From Balanoglossus misakiensis (Eukaryota > Hemichordata): a DNA stretch of 64,000 nucleotides. This document shows, piece after piece, positions 25,801-39,500 of the stretch. The notes below the pieces were generated by a model, which saw only the letters and a program-made list of their open reading frames with translations, did not search any database and was not told where the DNA came from. Position numbers and translations under genes: made by a program. The DNA is taken from contig CM082584.2 in NCBI GenBank assembly GCA_040954595.2, forward strand, positions 7,192,001 through 7,256,000, in the 5' to 3' direction. Position 1 is the first letter of the stretch, and every line of letters begins with the position of its first letter.

Positions 25801-28800
25801 TATAGTGGCAGTGTATTACGAGAATCAAGCCCACTTGGAAACTACGTAAGCACTGGTTGGTCGGAACTACATGCTTCGTCGAGCAAAACCGTTTTGTATT
25901 AAGGCGTAATGGTACATTTGTGACGTGATGCCAAGCCCCTGTACTGTGTCCTTGAATGGCTTTGCGGTTTTGTTCTTTTTTTTGGGTAATCTGAATTCTT
26001 GTCGTTCGTATGATACATCAGTGGACATTCTGTCTGTAAAAGTCATCTGCATGTGTCATCATTAAATATTTTTTGAAGCGACAGGTGGTCTTATGTTTGC
26101 CCTTGTGCAAATCTAAAGCTGTGAGAGTATAATTTAATTTAATCGTCGGAACCAGGTTTTCAAAATCAGTCACCTTTCCACAGTTGGAAAATACTAGTTG
26201 CAAACAAACAACTTAAATTTTCATAGGGTGAAAAACTGTATCAACTTGCAGTTCTAAGTGTTTTGAGATGAGGGAAGACCATAAGAGAATATCACATCCC
26301 CAAGGACCTCGGATCAGATTTCTTACACAAGTTGGGGATATTTTGTCTCACACAATTAAGCTGCAGGCCAGTGGGAGACAATTATCCTCAATGACTGTAA
26401 GAAATGTTATCCAAGGTCCTTGATGTGTGTGATCTTCTCACATGACCACAAAATGTGTTACATGTAACTTTGTAAGTTAATACCAGTACTAGAATCTTTG
26501 AATTGTTTCATTGTAGTTCATGATCACATACTACACATGTCATAGGATAATATTTCGATCAAAGGACATTTATTATGTAAATATTCTAGGTTAGAGGCCC
26601 TTTAATGTGATTGTGTGTTAGGCCCATCAAAAACTAGGACAGTTACAAGTTAGAGAATCCTGAACAGGTCAGGATGTAATAAATCTGAAGAAAGGAGCAG
26701 ACACTATTATAGGCAACATATAGTGTGATCATAAATATAATTTTATGACTACACTGAAGTTGGCAGTTACTCTGACACTTTTGTTCTGCTGTTGTCACCA
26801 CGTCAGCGACACTTCAGCGAGGTTCGACCATTGGTTCGCAGTTCACCGTGCGTTACAAAAGTGAATTACCTAAACTCTGCACATCTTCTTTGTGTGCCAT
26901 TGTGAATGACGAACGAACAGGCTTCCTTCGAGAGGAAGAAAAAAAGAACAAATTAAAGGAGAAAGAAAGAGCCAGGCGGATAATGCGCCGGTTTCATTGA
27001 AAGGAAAAATGTTAATGACGTGCTTTTAGTAACTGGGAGTTCATCCCACACACATAGTGACATGCACTCGGACTCCGATATCGCCACTTCCTTTAGACAC
27101 ACCTCTCTCGTATGGTAATCGTCTCCTTGCTTTGTGTTCGAATGAAAAGGTAAATGTTACCGAATGCTATCTTAGTCAGTAATCTTTGACTCTGGATTTT
27201 TTTTAAAGGAAATGCTTAGTGCGTGTTTATTCCAGAAATTACCAGTCATTTCGAGAGATTACGGTAGTGTGCGACCATGTTACGCGGACCGGTTTGTTTA
27301 AAGGCCCCACATGTGTTCACAAAAACGGCGAAGGCTACTTGACGTATTGACGGGACAAAACCCAACACAATTATATTGTGCGATATCAGGTATTTTTCCT
27401 TTCACTCCTTTTGTAAAGAAGAGACTGACCGTTGCCATTATGTCGACATCATGAAGCACATTATTGACCAGGTCGCCCAAAGGTCAGAGATAGTGACTTA
27501 ATTTTGAAAAAACTGATTGACTGTTCACCAAAATACAAGTTCGTGTCGACAGAGACAGTTCAACGTACAGTTACTTGTACCTGGAAAATAGTTAATGCCT
27601 GCATTTGCATCCGCAATGTTGATAATTATGTTGATCTCCTATTGTAAGAAAACATGGAGAGGTGAATTCATCGTATTCACCTTTAATACCAGACAGACAA
27701 AATAATCTCTGGTGCCACTTTGCTGTTACGATAACATGTCTTTGTGTTTTATGACTTCTGATAAAACTTCAAAGTGTGTTCAGATTAATGGCTGATCAAA
27801 CATCATGCCTCTGTTATATGAAGGAGTGACTCATTCAGTAAAATTACCTTGAGTAAAAAAATGTCTGTGCTGTGGGGAGCCTGCAGTTGCGAATTGATCA
27901 GTTCATTTTATGACCCCAAAGGAACAGTGGAATGCCCTGTCGGCCAGAGAATGAACCTTCTTTTGTGTCCAGCTCTGTGCAGTATTAACTGTAGGGCACT
28001 TTGTTTGTTCTCTGTAACCTTGACAAATTTTACCTTGCGCCGGCTAGTATTATCCGGTAAAGACTTGTCTAAGAAAACTATCGCCACTGTGTATCTGATG
28101 CCAAATTCTGGTCTTGTACACATTAGATATAGAGAGAAATAAATTGTACCTGTTGGTATTAATTTTGTGACGTCAAATCAAGATGACCAGGCCGTTTATA
28201 CAAAATAAAGTTTGTCAATTTACATTGAGTCAGCTGTTAGTCCAACTGTGCCATGTTTGATTCTATACAGATTGACAGACCCCACGGGCTGAACAAAAAA
28301 GCACTTTACCACTTCGTCATTTCTAGGTCAAGTGACCATTTGACAATTGTAAATTTGAAAAATGGTCTCCAAAATACGAAAAAAAACTTGCTAATCTACA
28401 AAGAAGGATTTCTGTACATTTTGTCGTAACCTGTGTATGTACCGTTTCTACCTGGGTAGTTCACAATACACAGTGTTGGTTATAATGCATGGTAATTCAA
28501 TACTAAAAGTTTTTTTGTTTTGTTGTGTTTTGTGGGATATGAGTCACTGGGAACCCAGTGGTCTTAGCTGAATTAGTTTCTAATTGTGTCCAGTTTAGGA
28601 ATTCTTGTCTGTCTGTTGTAGGGCGACCTTCTAAACGAGCAGTTCTTTCATGTTGCATTCCTCTCCATGCCTCAACAATTCACAGAGACCATGGGTTCAT
28701 GAATTAACGGATGTCGGGTGACGTGTGTATACGCGACCGCCACACTTTTGGCAGTTACCTGCCAGACGTCCTTAGTACTATAAATCTTTCAACTTGTGGG

Positions 28801-30480
28801 GTTAATTTGCATAAAATGGCACCGATGTTGTTAATTATTGTCTCGAAAGCAGGGCATAGGTCGTTCACTTGCGTGTGTATTATGCGGGCAGTGGCTCTCA
28901 TTAGGCTACTGGTCGTACAAACTTGAGAAATATATTCAGCGTCATACACAGTCATGTACACGTGATAATTGTACAATTTCAATTTCATATGGATTTCTCT
29001 GTTGGTGGTATGTGCACCAAGCAAATCTCCCACAATGCTTTGCGTGTCAAGTGTTGAATAAGAAATTAAATTGTAGATAATGCCTGAAAAAAAATGTGAC
29101 AAACTGCAATTTTGTCCCATTTCTGACTATATACAAGATTCTACTCCCTGACTGTTAGATATGACTGCAACTCAGTCTGGAGATGGGGTCTTTGTTAAAA
29201 TAGGAAATATTTTGTGTGCATCATTCACAGAATGGATGGCAATTATTTCACAGACTGTTTCGTACAGTGAATATCATTCACATTTATAAAACATTCATTC
29301 ATGTCTTGAGGACATTTACATCCAGTAACCTCACATGCTTTCCTGTGATGTACTCGCATACCTGACAAATTAAAAAGGGGACCCAATGGTGTTAGCATCT
29401 ACAAAGAATGAAGCAGCCATAGATAGTAATTCAATCTGTCGATATAAATCAGTTGCAACATATCAGGCCTATTTGAGTAATTTACTTTTTAACGGAACTG
29501 ATTACTGATTCGATCGTCTAGATATTAAAATACTGCAAAATGACTAAATAAACTTTAATTTATTTCCTTTCGCTGTCCCGGTTGCGCGTAGGTGTCTTCA
29601 ATCAGGCAGACTTGCTGGTAAGCACGTCTTCCTTCGACTATTAAGTGCTTTCAATTTCCTTCTAATTTTGATTGATGGCAGAAACCACTTTAGTCGTAAC
29701 TACGGGAGATAAAAATAAGAGACTACAGCCAGTGGGGTACAGCTATGGTTGTGTCAGATGTGGCCGTCTTTTGAGAAAGAATTAAAGGTTCTAGGAGATA
29801 TTATCAGAGTTTTATTTAATACATAGCGGTCATTGCTCCGTTATTAATTTTTCATCAGCCTGTACTGATATGAAGATTTCATGGTATGTGTGATAAATCT
29901 CCGAAGTCGAAATGAAATCTGAAGGATCTTGTATATTATTGTAACCGGAACGGAAAAAATATGTCGATGAGAATTATGTGTAGTATTTGTACTGTAGAAG
30001 AAGCTATCGTCAGCTTAGGCAGTGGGTGGCGACGCCCACTATCTTCACATTGTTCATTTAATTGTCATTTGGTTACATCAAGAACATGCTTTGGCGGGCG
30101 AATGAAGCATTGAGAACAGTTATGCAGTCCGACATAATACAAGGAGGTGACTCACTAAATCAACAGAATTATTCCCTTGGCACACGTAAATAAAAACACT
30201 ATCTGGGCTACAGCTTTACTGGACACTAAACTGTCCATCTCCTGAACGATGTTTTGTTATCAAGTTTTGTTTTGCTTTTTTCCACTAGACAAACTCACTT
30301 GAAAAATAGTTAACAATTTATCTGTTCATACTATCTAGACAAGAAAATCAATTACATCATCATCATATTAAAATATTGCCTATTTTTCCTTGACAGATTT
30401 ATTCAGATGTAGATGGTAGAAAACTAGAAGATTATCATCACTTCACCTTTTTTTGAGATCTTCGTTAATTTTTTCAGAAG

Positions 30481-30541
30481 ATGGGAACTGTACACAGGGC
30501 AGTGGTTTTGCTGCTGTGTGTAGCAATAGCTGATCTTATAG
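30481..30541 (+). CDS. ADGRL: latrophilin exon 1: signal peptide
   Basis: It encodes [20 protein letters not shown], a classic signal peptide with a hydrophobic core at residues 7-20. The exon starts at 30478 after a ttttttcag acceptor and ends with GTGAGT, one base into a glycine codon (phase 1). The ATG is chosen because it gives the signal peptide in frame with the lectin. Confidence 0.85.
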
Positions 30542-33500
30542 GTGAGTGTACATTTCACATGAATTTTTTTGCTAACCCATTTTTTTGCATACTGCATTTA
30601 CGAGAGACCATTCTCTGAATATATGATGATAGATCGAAGGAAATGAATAATTCAACGGAAGAGGGTTACAGTTTTTAACTTGTGTTCGATGACATCAATC
30701 AATACAAAGTTCAAGAATTATTTGACGAACTGTAACAGTAATTTCTTGTGTACCAAAGAGTGCCATGTCTGAGTAGCCAGGATGCACTCAAGTGTGTGTG
30801 TCTAACAAATCATGGTTTCAAGCTGCAACATCTTGCTCTCTTCCCAGCTAAATATTCATGTATGGGGGTCACAGTACTCAACGTATGTTATTTGTAATTC
30901 AATGAAGTCTTCCTGAAACAAAACACCCGTCCAGTGAAATGATTCAACTTGGAAGAGTTCTGGGATTTTGAAGTTTTCCTGTTATTATAGTGCAGGAAAT
31001 ATTCTTACATTATTACATGATTTAGGTTTTGTGGTCCAGCACACATTGCGACATATTTCAGCTTGATTGGCTCTGCATCTGCACTGAGCTTTAAAGTCAA
31101 TATGGAACACTAGCACCCCTAAGCCATTTCATTTCACAATTTATCACCGATTATAAATCACTAGAATTTTATTCCCAGATATAGCCGCACACTGTTTTGA
31201 ATTTTGATGTTTAAAAAAAATTATTATGACATTTACGGCGCCTAATGGGGACAGGGATACACTAAGTGGACGTGCATTTGCCACAGACGCGATAATCGAA
31301 TCAAGATTGGCATACAAGCCAATTTTCAAAATTCTTTCTTCAATCCCCCAAGGCCTGTGTTGCAATCCTTTTGGCTTTTGAAGGACCTGCTCCGAAGAAT
31401 TTGCGTTTTACATCGCGTCGCACATTTCATAGAAAAATATTCATGAAATAAATTGTTCACCTTTAATGACCGCAGGGGTCACATGTCCTCGAAGAAGAGT
31501 TCATTTGAGGTTCATGCACTGCAATATTTTAAACTCCCACAGTGCATACTAGTGGACTATTTTTTAATCTTTTTTAGAACTGAATTTACTTCAACAGCAG
31601 TATTGTCATTCATGGTCTGTGATTCAGGTTCTCTCAAAGGGGAATAGATTGAAATAGCTTAAAATTAAAGGAAAAAATTTAACTTCTGTGTCGTTGTCAG
31701 TTATAAGTTTCCATCGACAATGGAGGGAAAAATGCTAAAATTTGGATATGAAACATTCTGTAATAAACATGTCTAGCCACGCTTTCAAGAAATTTGTTTT
31801 CAAGATATCTGCCTATCCCCAAAGTTTCTTCACAAACGATTTTCATGTTTGACACCAAATTCTATCCACTGCTTGTCACTATTTTTTAAACATGGCCGCC
31901 TCTGTTGTTAACAGGGGCCCGTGCGCCAACCCGACAACTGGGACAGATACCCGCCGACGACGAACCGGATGTGTACTACACCGTGGTGTGTCAGAGTCGC
32001 AGTATGCAAATCAACTGCTTTGATGGCAAAGTCATCGATATCCAGATGGCCAACTATGGCCGACACAACACCGATACGTGCTACAAAGAGGGTCAAGTGG
32101 AAGATACCAATTGTCGTGCGACTGGCTCGCTAGAAATTGTCGCAGACAGGTATGTGCTGTGAAGTTTATATCGTAGAGCGTACGTCTGTCGCAGAATAAT
32201 TAATGCAGTGCAGGCTAATTCATACAAGGGCCCTAAATTGCTCTGTTTATGTTTTTGGCACTTTACTCCCTGTTCAGTGTACGTGACCTCATAGGTCACA
32301 AAGGGGCAAGGTTCTAAGGTTATGATTCACCACGAAAATCGATTACTGATTCTCAAATTCAAAATTTTATAGTGTCCACCATAAATTCACTGATTCCTGT
32401 AGTCATTATGTATACTAGTGAAATGACATTTCAAAGGTCACAACTTTCACTTTTGAAGTTTAATGTTTAGGGAGTTACACTCTTAAAAGTTTTGTAGGCA
32501 ATCAATTTTAAGTGATCCCTTAGCAACAATTATTGTCATCTTAAATCAGTGAGATTTTTAGCTTCTCAAAAAATATCTGGTAGGTTTCACAGCTTGTAAC
32601 CCCAATTTCAAACTTAGCTCTGGTATACAGATAGTGGCAGCCACTTTTTCAGGTTCAAATTTGTGAAAAGATTGTCAGTGGCAGGTCATGCCAGTGTTTT
32701 ACTTGGAATGTTGTGTCTTGCCATAAAAAATTATTTGCTCCATGCCCTTGAAGGGAATAGCATTGTGTGTGAGTTCAAGTCAGTGTCAGATATATAGAGG
32801 GCGCTGATCTTCCCAATAGCAGACATTTCAGATGACCATTGCATATTATAATTATTTAAGCCTGTCTTCTGCTGCAGTTTGCTGCACTGCACACAACAGT
32901 ATCTCTATCGAGACATTTGCAAAATTAAAGCTCCAGTAACTGCAACTTTGGGCTAGTTTCACAGTATTTTTGTTGTGGGTATCGACTTATGTGGAAAGGA
33001 ATTTATAATGAGCATAGTGAACTGATATAATAAGCAACATACTGGAAATGGGAGAAATAATGTTTCCGCACTGCTTGCAGTGGTTTAAAAAATAGTCATG
33101 TTTTAAATGTGAGTACACATATGTAGTAGTGCTTCATAGACATTGTGATTACAGCAGTGCACTGTCTTGGCCAATGTTCATACTAACAACGAACCAACCA
33201 TGGTAGAAGCCCCACCCCAACCGAAACAAAAATGTCCATTTTCTAATATTTATTAATCCACCTGTTTTGTTGCATGTATTGGCACCCATTTGTAATGCAT
33301 GTTGAAAACCTCTCAACCACACGTAGATGCAATGGTCGCACAGCTTGCGTCATACCTGCGAACAACGGAATATTTGGTGGTGATCCGTGTCGCGGAACTC
33401 GCAAATACCTGGAAGTACAGTATGAGTGTATGGAACCGGAAAGTAAGTTTGTTTTCTCAACCAGCTGACATCATTTACACACATTTTTTTTTCCCACTCT

Positions 33501-36500
33501 CCCTTTAATCCTTCACTGCTGCTTCTTGTTTTGTGTGGTTGTGGTTTTGAAATGACAGACCTGCCTGTCACTTACTGTGCCCTCCTCCCATTGGCTCTAA
33601 CTTTCATGATTGCCTCAGGGATGAGCGCCCTCAAGTGGCATGTCTGTCAATCAAGATCACAGTATGGTATAACAGTCATTTGAAATGTCTTATTCACGGG
33701 CGACATCAACATTTTATTTATGTGGGAAATGTGAGTTTTATGATGAACAAAAATGCTCATAGATTTTGGAGTGATTTCTAAATTCTTCAGATTTGTGCAC
33801 ACAAAATAATGTGCCGAAGATCACGGTTTTGTTCATCACATATTCACATTTCCTTCAAAAGTATTTCTCTTGTTTTTATTTTTTTTTCTCTGGCAGCATA
33901 TTTTATATTTCATTAAAAGTTTTGATTTTTCCTTCTTTTTTTTCCTTCTATCTTTCCTGTCACCTATTTATTTTTCCTTACTCTCTGGTGGTGGTGATTG
34001 GTGCATAGATGTAACGGCCTCTCTCGCTGTTCATTTGATAATGTATCAGCTGTCCTCTCTTACGACCCTTGTCCTAACACTCACAAATACATGGAGGTTA
34101 AGTTTCATTGTGTTCAGCGGTGTAAGTTTTATTAAAGGGACAAAGCTGCCATCTTTTCTGAGATTATTTTGGATGTAATACGATGTTCAAAATACCAGAA
34201 AAGACTACGTAAATTACACATAACTTCACAAATGAAACCACATTTAGAGAATACCAACCCCACTCACATCACCCCTCCCTCTTTGGTGACTGAGTTCCTT
34301 TAAAATGTTGAGATCAGTGACATAAACACAAACAAACTAATGTCAGAAGATGGTAGCAGTGCCCCTTTAACAGAGCAGGCATGGTTTTTTTTAACACCGA
34401 AATCTTAGCATGGTAACCTTCTGCATTTTCGAAATGTGATTCATTCAGATATGGTGTTGTGGAAATTTACTGAACTAGAACGACTGACATTTTACTGATT
34501 ATTTGACACTGTATCATATTGGCATTATAACAAGGCAATCATTTTATGAATGTGACAGTGCTGTTTGTATACTCTATAGAATCTCAGTCAATCACACGTT
34601 TTCAAGAAATATGTCTGTATACATTTTAGTGTGCTGTAGTTATTGTTTCTCTCGCTGTTTTGAAATTTACACAGAGGGACATTATCATAATGCTTTTCAT
34701 TTGAGCAATCTCTGCTCCCTTCCCAGTCACAAGCGTGACATCAAACCAAGTCATTTAGCTGATATTTGTTGAATTCTTGTCGTATTTCAGTCAGTGATGA
34801 GTGTCTGAGCGAACCTTGCTTCAACGGGGCCACCTGCGAGGGCACACTCGAAGGCTACATATGCCTCTGTCAGTTTGGCTATACTGGCATCCACTGTGAA
34901 ATAGGTGAGTTGAAAGTAGGTTGTAGATGAATTCGTCTTGCATTGTTCTGTGTGAGGTTCTATCTTTAATGGAGGGTATATTCAGCTGTGTATGATGGGA
35001 GAGAGAGACCTCCCCCTCTCTCATAGTGTGCTACAGTCTCACTTTATCAAAAAATTTCATACTTTGGGAACACCATCTGGCAGTTACCACCAGTGGCCCA
35101 ATCTAACATTTTAGCTCATGGCATCAGAGTATATGTAAGATATCAAGAAAACAAATCTATTAAAAAAACGCGGTAAGTATACGTAAGCTACGTAGGATAT
35201 AGATGTAATAATAAGATGTACAAAAAAATGAAAAAGTGAAGTTTGCTGCATTTTTCAGTACCACCACCCGTAACTACGGTAACTGTACCAGTTCCTTCTA
35301 ATGTAAGCACAAGTGGCGCAGTCTCTCTTCCTACCACTAAAAAAGGTCAAAGTTCAACCACCTCCATCCCAGTTCCTACAACGCAAACAAGGTCCAGTAC
35401 TGCGTCACCCACCACTGTAATACCTACTACCGATAAAAGTGCAACCGCTGAAGGTCTAAGTACATGTAAGTCCACCGACCGAATCAAGCACTCGCGCATT
35501 TGACTATTAAATCGCCATAGCAACTTTCAAGATGTCTGCATCAATATTCAACCCAAACACATTATTTTTTCATAAGCATGTTTGGCTACCAAAGTTCGGT
35601 TATTATCATTAACCCAGTTTGGTTGGACCAGAAGGAAATTGTCTGAAGGAGATGATAATCTTTGTTTCTATCTCAGATCATGGCAGACATCTTGAAAAAT
35701 GAAGAATGAAAGAAAAACAAAATGGCCGTCTAATTACTCCATGTAAATGCTCTGGTTTGGTGGCTGCATAAGGACCTGTGACATCCTCTCATGTGTTTGC
35801 CCTTTGCAAATGCTGTATTGTCAAATTTAGCAAAATGTTCTTGTTTGCACGTTTGTTAAACTTTATAACACACTTTATCTAAAATGTAACTTTAGTAAGC
35901 TGAAATCTAGACATTCTTGTAGATATACGTAGGCTGCAGAAAGGCACCTTCCAGTAATTATAGTGAAAGTACTTGTTGTAGTAGCACTCTTAAGCAAACA
36001 AGACCGAAAACACACAGAAAATAGAGTAGATTTGGGTCGATGAGGCTTAAATTTCTAAAATTGCTTTTCCTGGATAGTATTGGAAACATTTTTTTGTGTT
36101 GGAGACACACTTCAGATCAAAGCCCATGGTAGGGTTGCTTGTATGTTTGTCACAGGCACATGTACTTGAAGTTATCTTGTGAAGACTGCACTCTGACTTT
36201 CTCAACTAATAATAATGATAATGTCTGTGAACACTGATTAACATATTAATTAAATAATGCTACATGTAGTTTGTTGTATTTTTCACGACTAGACTATCAG
36301 TAGTTTTGTAGCTTAGTTCATGCTAGTATGACCTACACGTAGGAGTACAGTTAAAAGTGAATGAAGAGTATGCAATATACTTTTTCACACACAGAAAAAT
36401 CTATTTTTATTAAAAACTTTGAGTAAAAATGTTCATTTAATTATATGAATATGAAATGCTCTTTCAAGATTTTGTTTAGTTATGTGACCAGCAAAATATA

Positions 36501-39500
36501 AAGTTTATATGTGCAGATTTACCAACTTGAGTTCAAAGGTCATTGATTTAGTATGGCGGTCATGATCGCAAAGAACCACTCACCATTTAGAAGTCAAAAG
36601 AAATTGGACTCGTCATAATATCATGGCCAGGAAGGGTTTGTGTGTACTGTGGCTTTGCCCGAGTCTTATAACCACTGCAGTGTCATTACATGTGCCATCG
36701 CATTACAACTCACGATAGTATGTGCTTACAAGCGAGACATGTGATTTTGCCATGCACCCTGTAATTTTCACTAAAAATTCAAATGTTTGTCATTCAAAGT
36801 TGCTAGAATGGAAGAAAAAACTTCCATGCTTGTTCTTAAGAGTAACAGCAGGGTGCTCAGTTGAAATGAATTGCGGAATAAAAAAGTTGACTTTTGAATT
36901 CCTTGTAGTGATTACAACTCCAGCTCCGACGGCGACAACCGGGAAAACAACCAGGAAACCACCGGAGCCAACAAAACATCACACTCAACCTGAACTGAAG
37001 TTACCCACTACAAAAGGTAAAATCGAATACCACTCTTCTGAGATATTATTTTTTGGAAACTTGTGAGGCTGTTGTACAGAGTAATGTCAGGTTAGCAGCC
37101 AATGCAAAGGAAGGGAATGGTGAAGGGGGTATCTTTTGACCCAATATAGCACATGACCAAGTTGTACACTTTTTGGATTGCCAGTTGGACTCTGTTTGTA
37201 AATCCTGCAATACCACCAAAACTAACATCTGTGTTTAAAATCTAGAATTCTGTACTGTTGTGTAAAATTCTCATTCCAACGCTTGCAAAATCTTGCCCAT
37301 TCCAACGCAGCCCCAACAAAAGCTCCAGTGGAGCCCACCGAGATCGCCACAACCACAGAAAAACTGCGCCTGCACTGTCCCGCCATCAGAAGCAGAGACA
37401 TTGATTGGCCGGAAACGATGACAGGCGAAGTGGTGACAATGCCGTGCCCACCCGGATCACAAGGTAAATATATATTTTGTGTACTGTATTTACATTGTTT
37501 GACAATAATTTAGTGACTTCTGTAAGTACCGATAAATGTTATACAGTTATCCTGAAGAATGTTTGATTTTGAGAAATTCTGTTGCCATAGGTACGGCGTC
37601 TTGGAGCTGTGACGATGTGCCAGCTGAGTGGACACCATCGACCGGACCCATCCTGAGTGACTGTAAGTCACCCTGGGTTAACTACATCACTGGCAGGGTA
37701 AGTGAGAAAATTTTGTGTAAAAAAGACGTTCTACATGCAAACGCTTTTTTGGCTGGTGTCATGGGGTACTGGATATGTACAATGTATCCCTTACATTGTA
37801 AGCAAATGATTGCTGATGGTATCAGCGACATTAGATCATTCTTAGAATGAACGAAGCAGCCAACCGTAGCATAGACTGGGCCTGGCAGCCACTGAAGATC
37901 CTAGTAGGTCGTGGCGACTGCAGATAGGTTTGTGCTGGTATGAGAGGACATATCCTCATCATTGCATGTTTTCTAATGCACTGTGTAGGTCGATGAAATT
38001 GAAGATGTCGACGACATCAACCAGATCACAGAGCTGTTGGTGAGAAACACAAATTCCACCAAAGAGTTGTATGGAGGCGACCTCATTGGGTGCATAGACG
38101 TGATGAACAACTTGCCAGTTGCCATGGAGGAACAACTGCAGGGGCTCAACAAGATAGAACGTCGCCAATTGGTTACCCAGACCACTGATGTGAGTATCCT
38201 AGCAACCAGTAGAATTAGTGGAAAGTTAAGGGGAGACATTTTACTGCTGCTTTAAATCTTATTGGCTAAAAGCTGGCAATTTGGAAAAGTTAGGCTGGGC
38301 TGCAATCTTATTGGTCAGATGCTCGCAAATCTGTAAAAGGTTAGGGGAACCTTTGCTGATGTGCTCCAAAAATGTATTTGCTGAAAGTTTGTAAAATACA
38401 TGTATGTGAAAACTGTGCACTTTGCGTAGAGATTCCCTTGGCGATAACAATTATTCGATTCTTCGGTTTTTTTTCAGCGGAATATTGTATCGGGTAGTAA
38501 CCTGTTGACTGTGGAACACCAGACAGCTTGGCTGGATCTGGGGAAGGAGCAGCAAACGCAGGAAGCCACAAAACTGCTGACTGGCATGGAGACCAACGGA
38601 TTCTTACTCGCCAGAGAGTTGTCAGAGGGACAGGTTCAGAAGCAGACCACTGAGAATATCTGTGAGTATGATTAGAATGCAGGGTTTGTACAAACGCTCT
38701 TGGACAATTGTGGGAAGTCTTCAAATTTCAAAAACCATGCCTGGAAAGTGCTTGAAGGTCCTGGAGAAAGTGAAACGTACTCTTCAAAATCCCAGAGAAT
38801 TTTTTACAGTTTTGAGCTATTTTTTAATATAAAATAGTCTGTTACTTTGTCGGTCGTACATTTTGTGTACATATTCTTCTGGGGAATCTGGCTACAACTA
38901 AGATGAAAATGAATAATTCAGCATGTGCATTACGCAGTGAATTTGCCAAAATGTTTCAGGCATACAACAGTAATGTATAACAAACATTTAGTGTCGTGAT
39001 CCTACGAACTGAACTTTAATTCTTCCCTGTCAACAGTAATGGAAGTGGCTGTGGAAAAAGCCACCCAAATCAAGTCGGACGGAAAGACTTTCCCTGACAC
39101 CAAGGAGACCTCCAACAACTCCAACTGGAAAACAATCAGCGATTCCATCAGCCTGTCACAGTCCACCTTGAGGTCACAGGCCATCAATGGTGAGTAACCA
39201 TAGAAACCAGCAACATTTTCAGATGATGTATTGAGTGTGAAGATCAACTCGTTAGATCAATGATCTTACAGGACGTTGAAGTCAGAATTTCTTTAATGTT
39301 TCTGCATTACTTTTAAACAACAGGAACCACCAAACTGGTCTTTTTTATCTACAACAATGTGGGCAAGTTTTTGGACGGTGTGGATGATGTGAACAATAAC
39401 AGCACAGACAACGCGACCCGATTGGTCAACACGCGGGTCATCTCGGCTTCCCTCAACTCTGTCCACTCCGGATCTAGCCTTCCGGAGCCAGCCATCATCG

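Larger units (their letters stand above)
9730..30477. other. gene-poor upstream region / probable 5' leader intron of the latrophilin
   Basis: No recognisable protein-coding exon was found on either strand across about 20 kb; all open frames are short and unlike known families. The stretch contains C/G runs (C9 at 10268, G15 at 10495, C14 at 11654), a TA-flanked MITE at 16326-16535, TG and pentamer microsatellites near 20582 and 21258, and CpG-rich islets. Because the latrophilin start exon begins at an acceptor, some of this is probably its leader intron. Confidence 0.4.

Noticed and set aside
33870-34178. 102-codon plus-strand frame over exon 3b
   Set aside because: It is a different frame from the one that continues the lectin; the real coding content is the 113-base exon 34009-34121.
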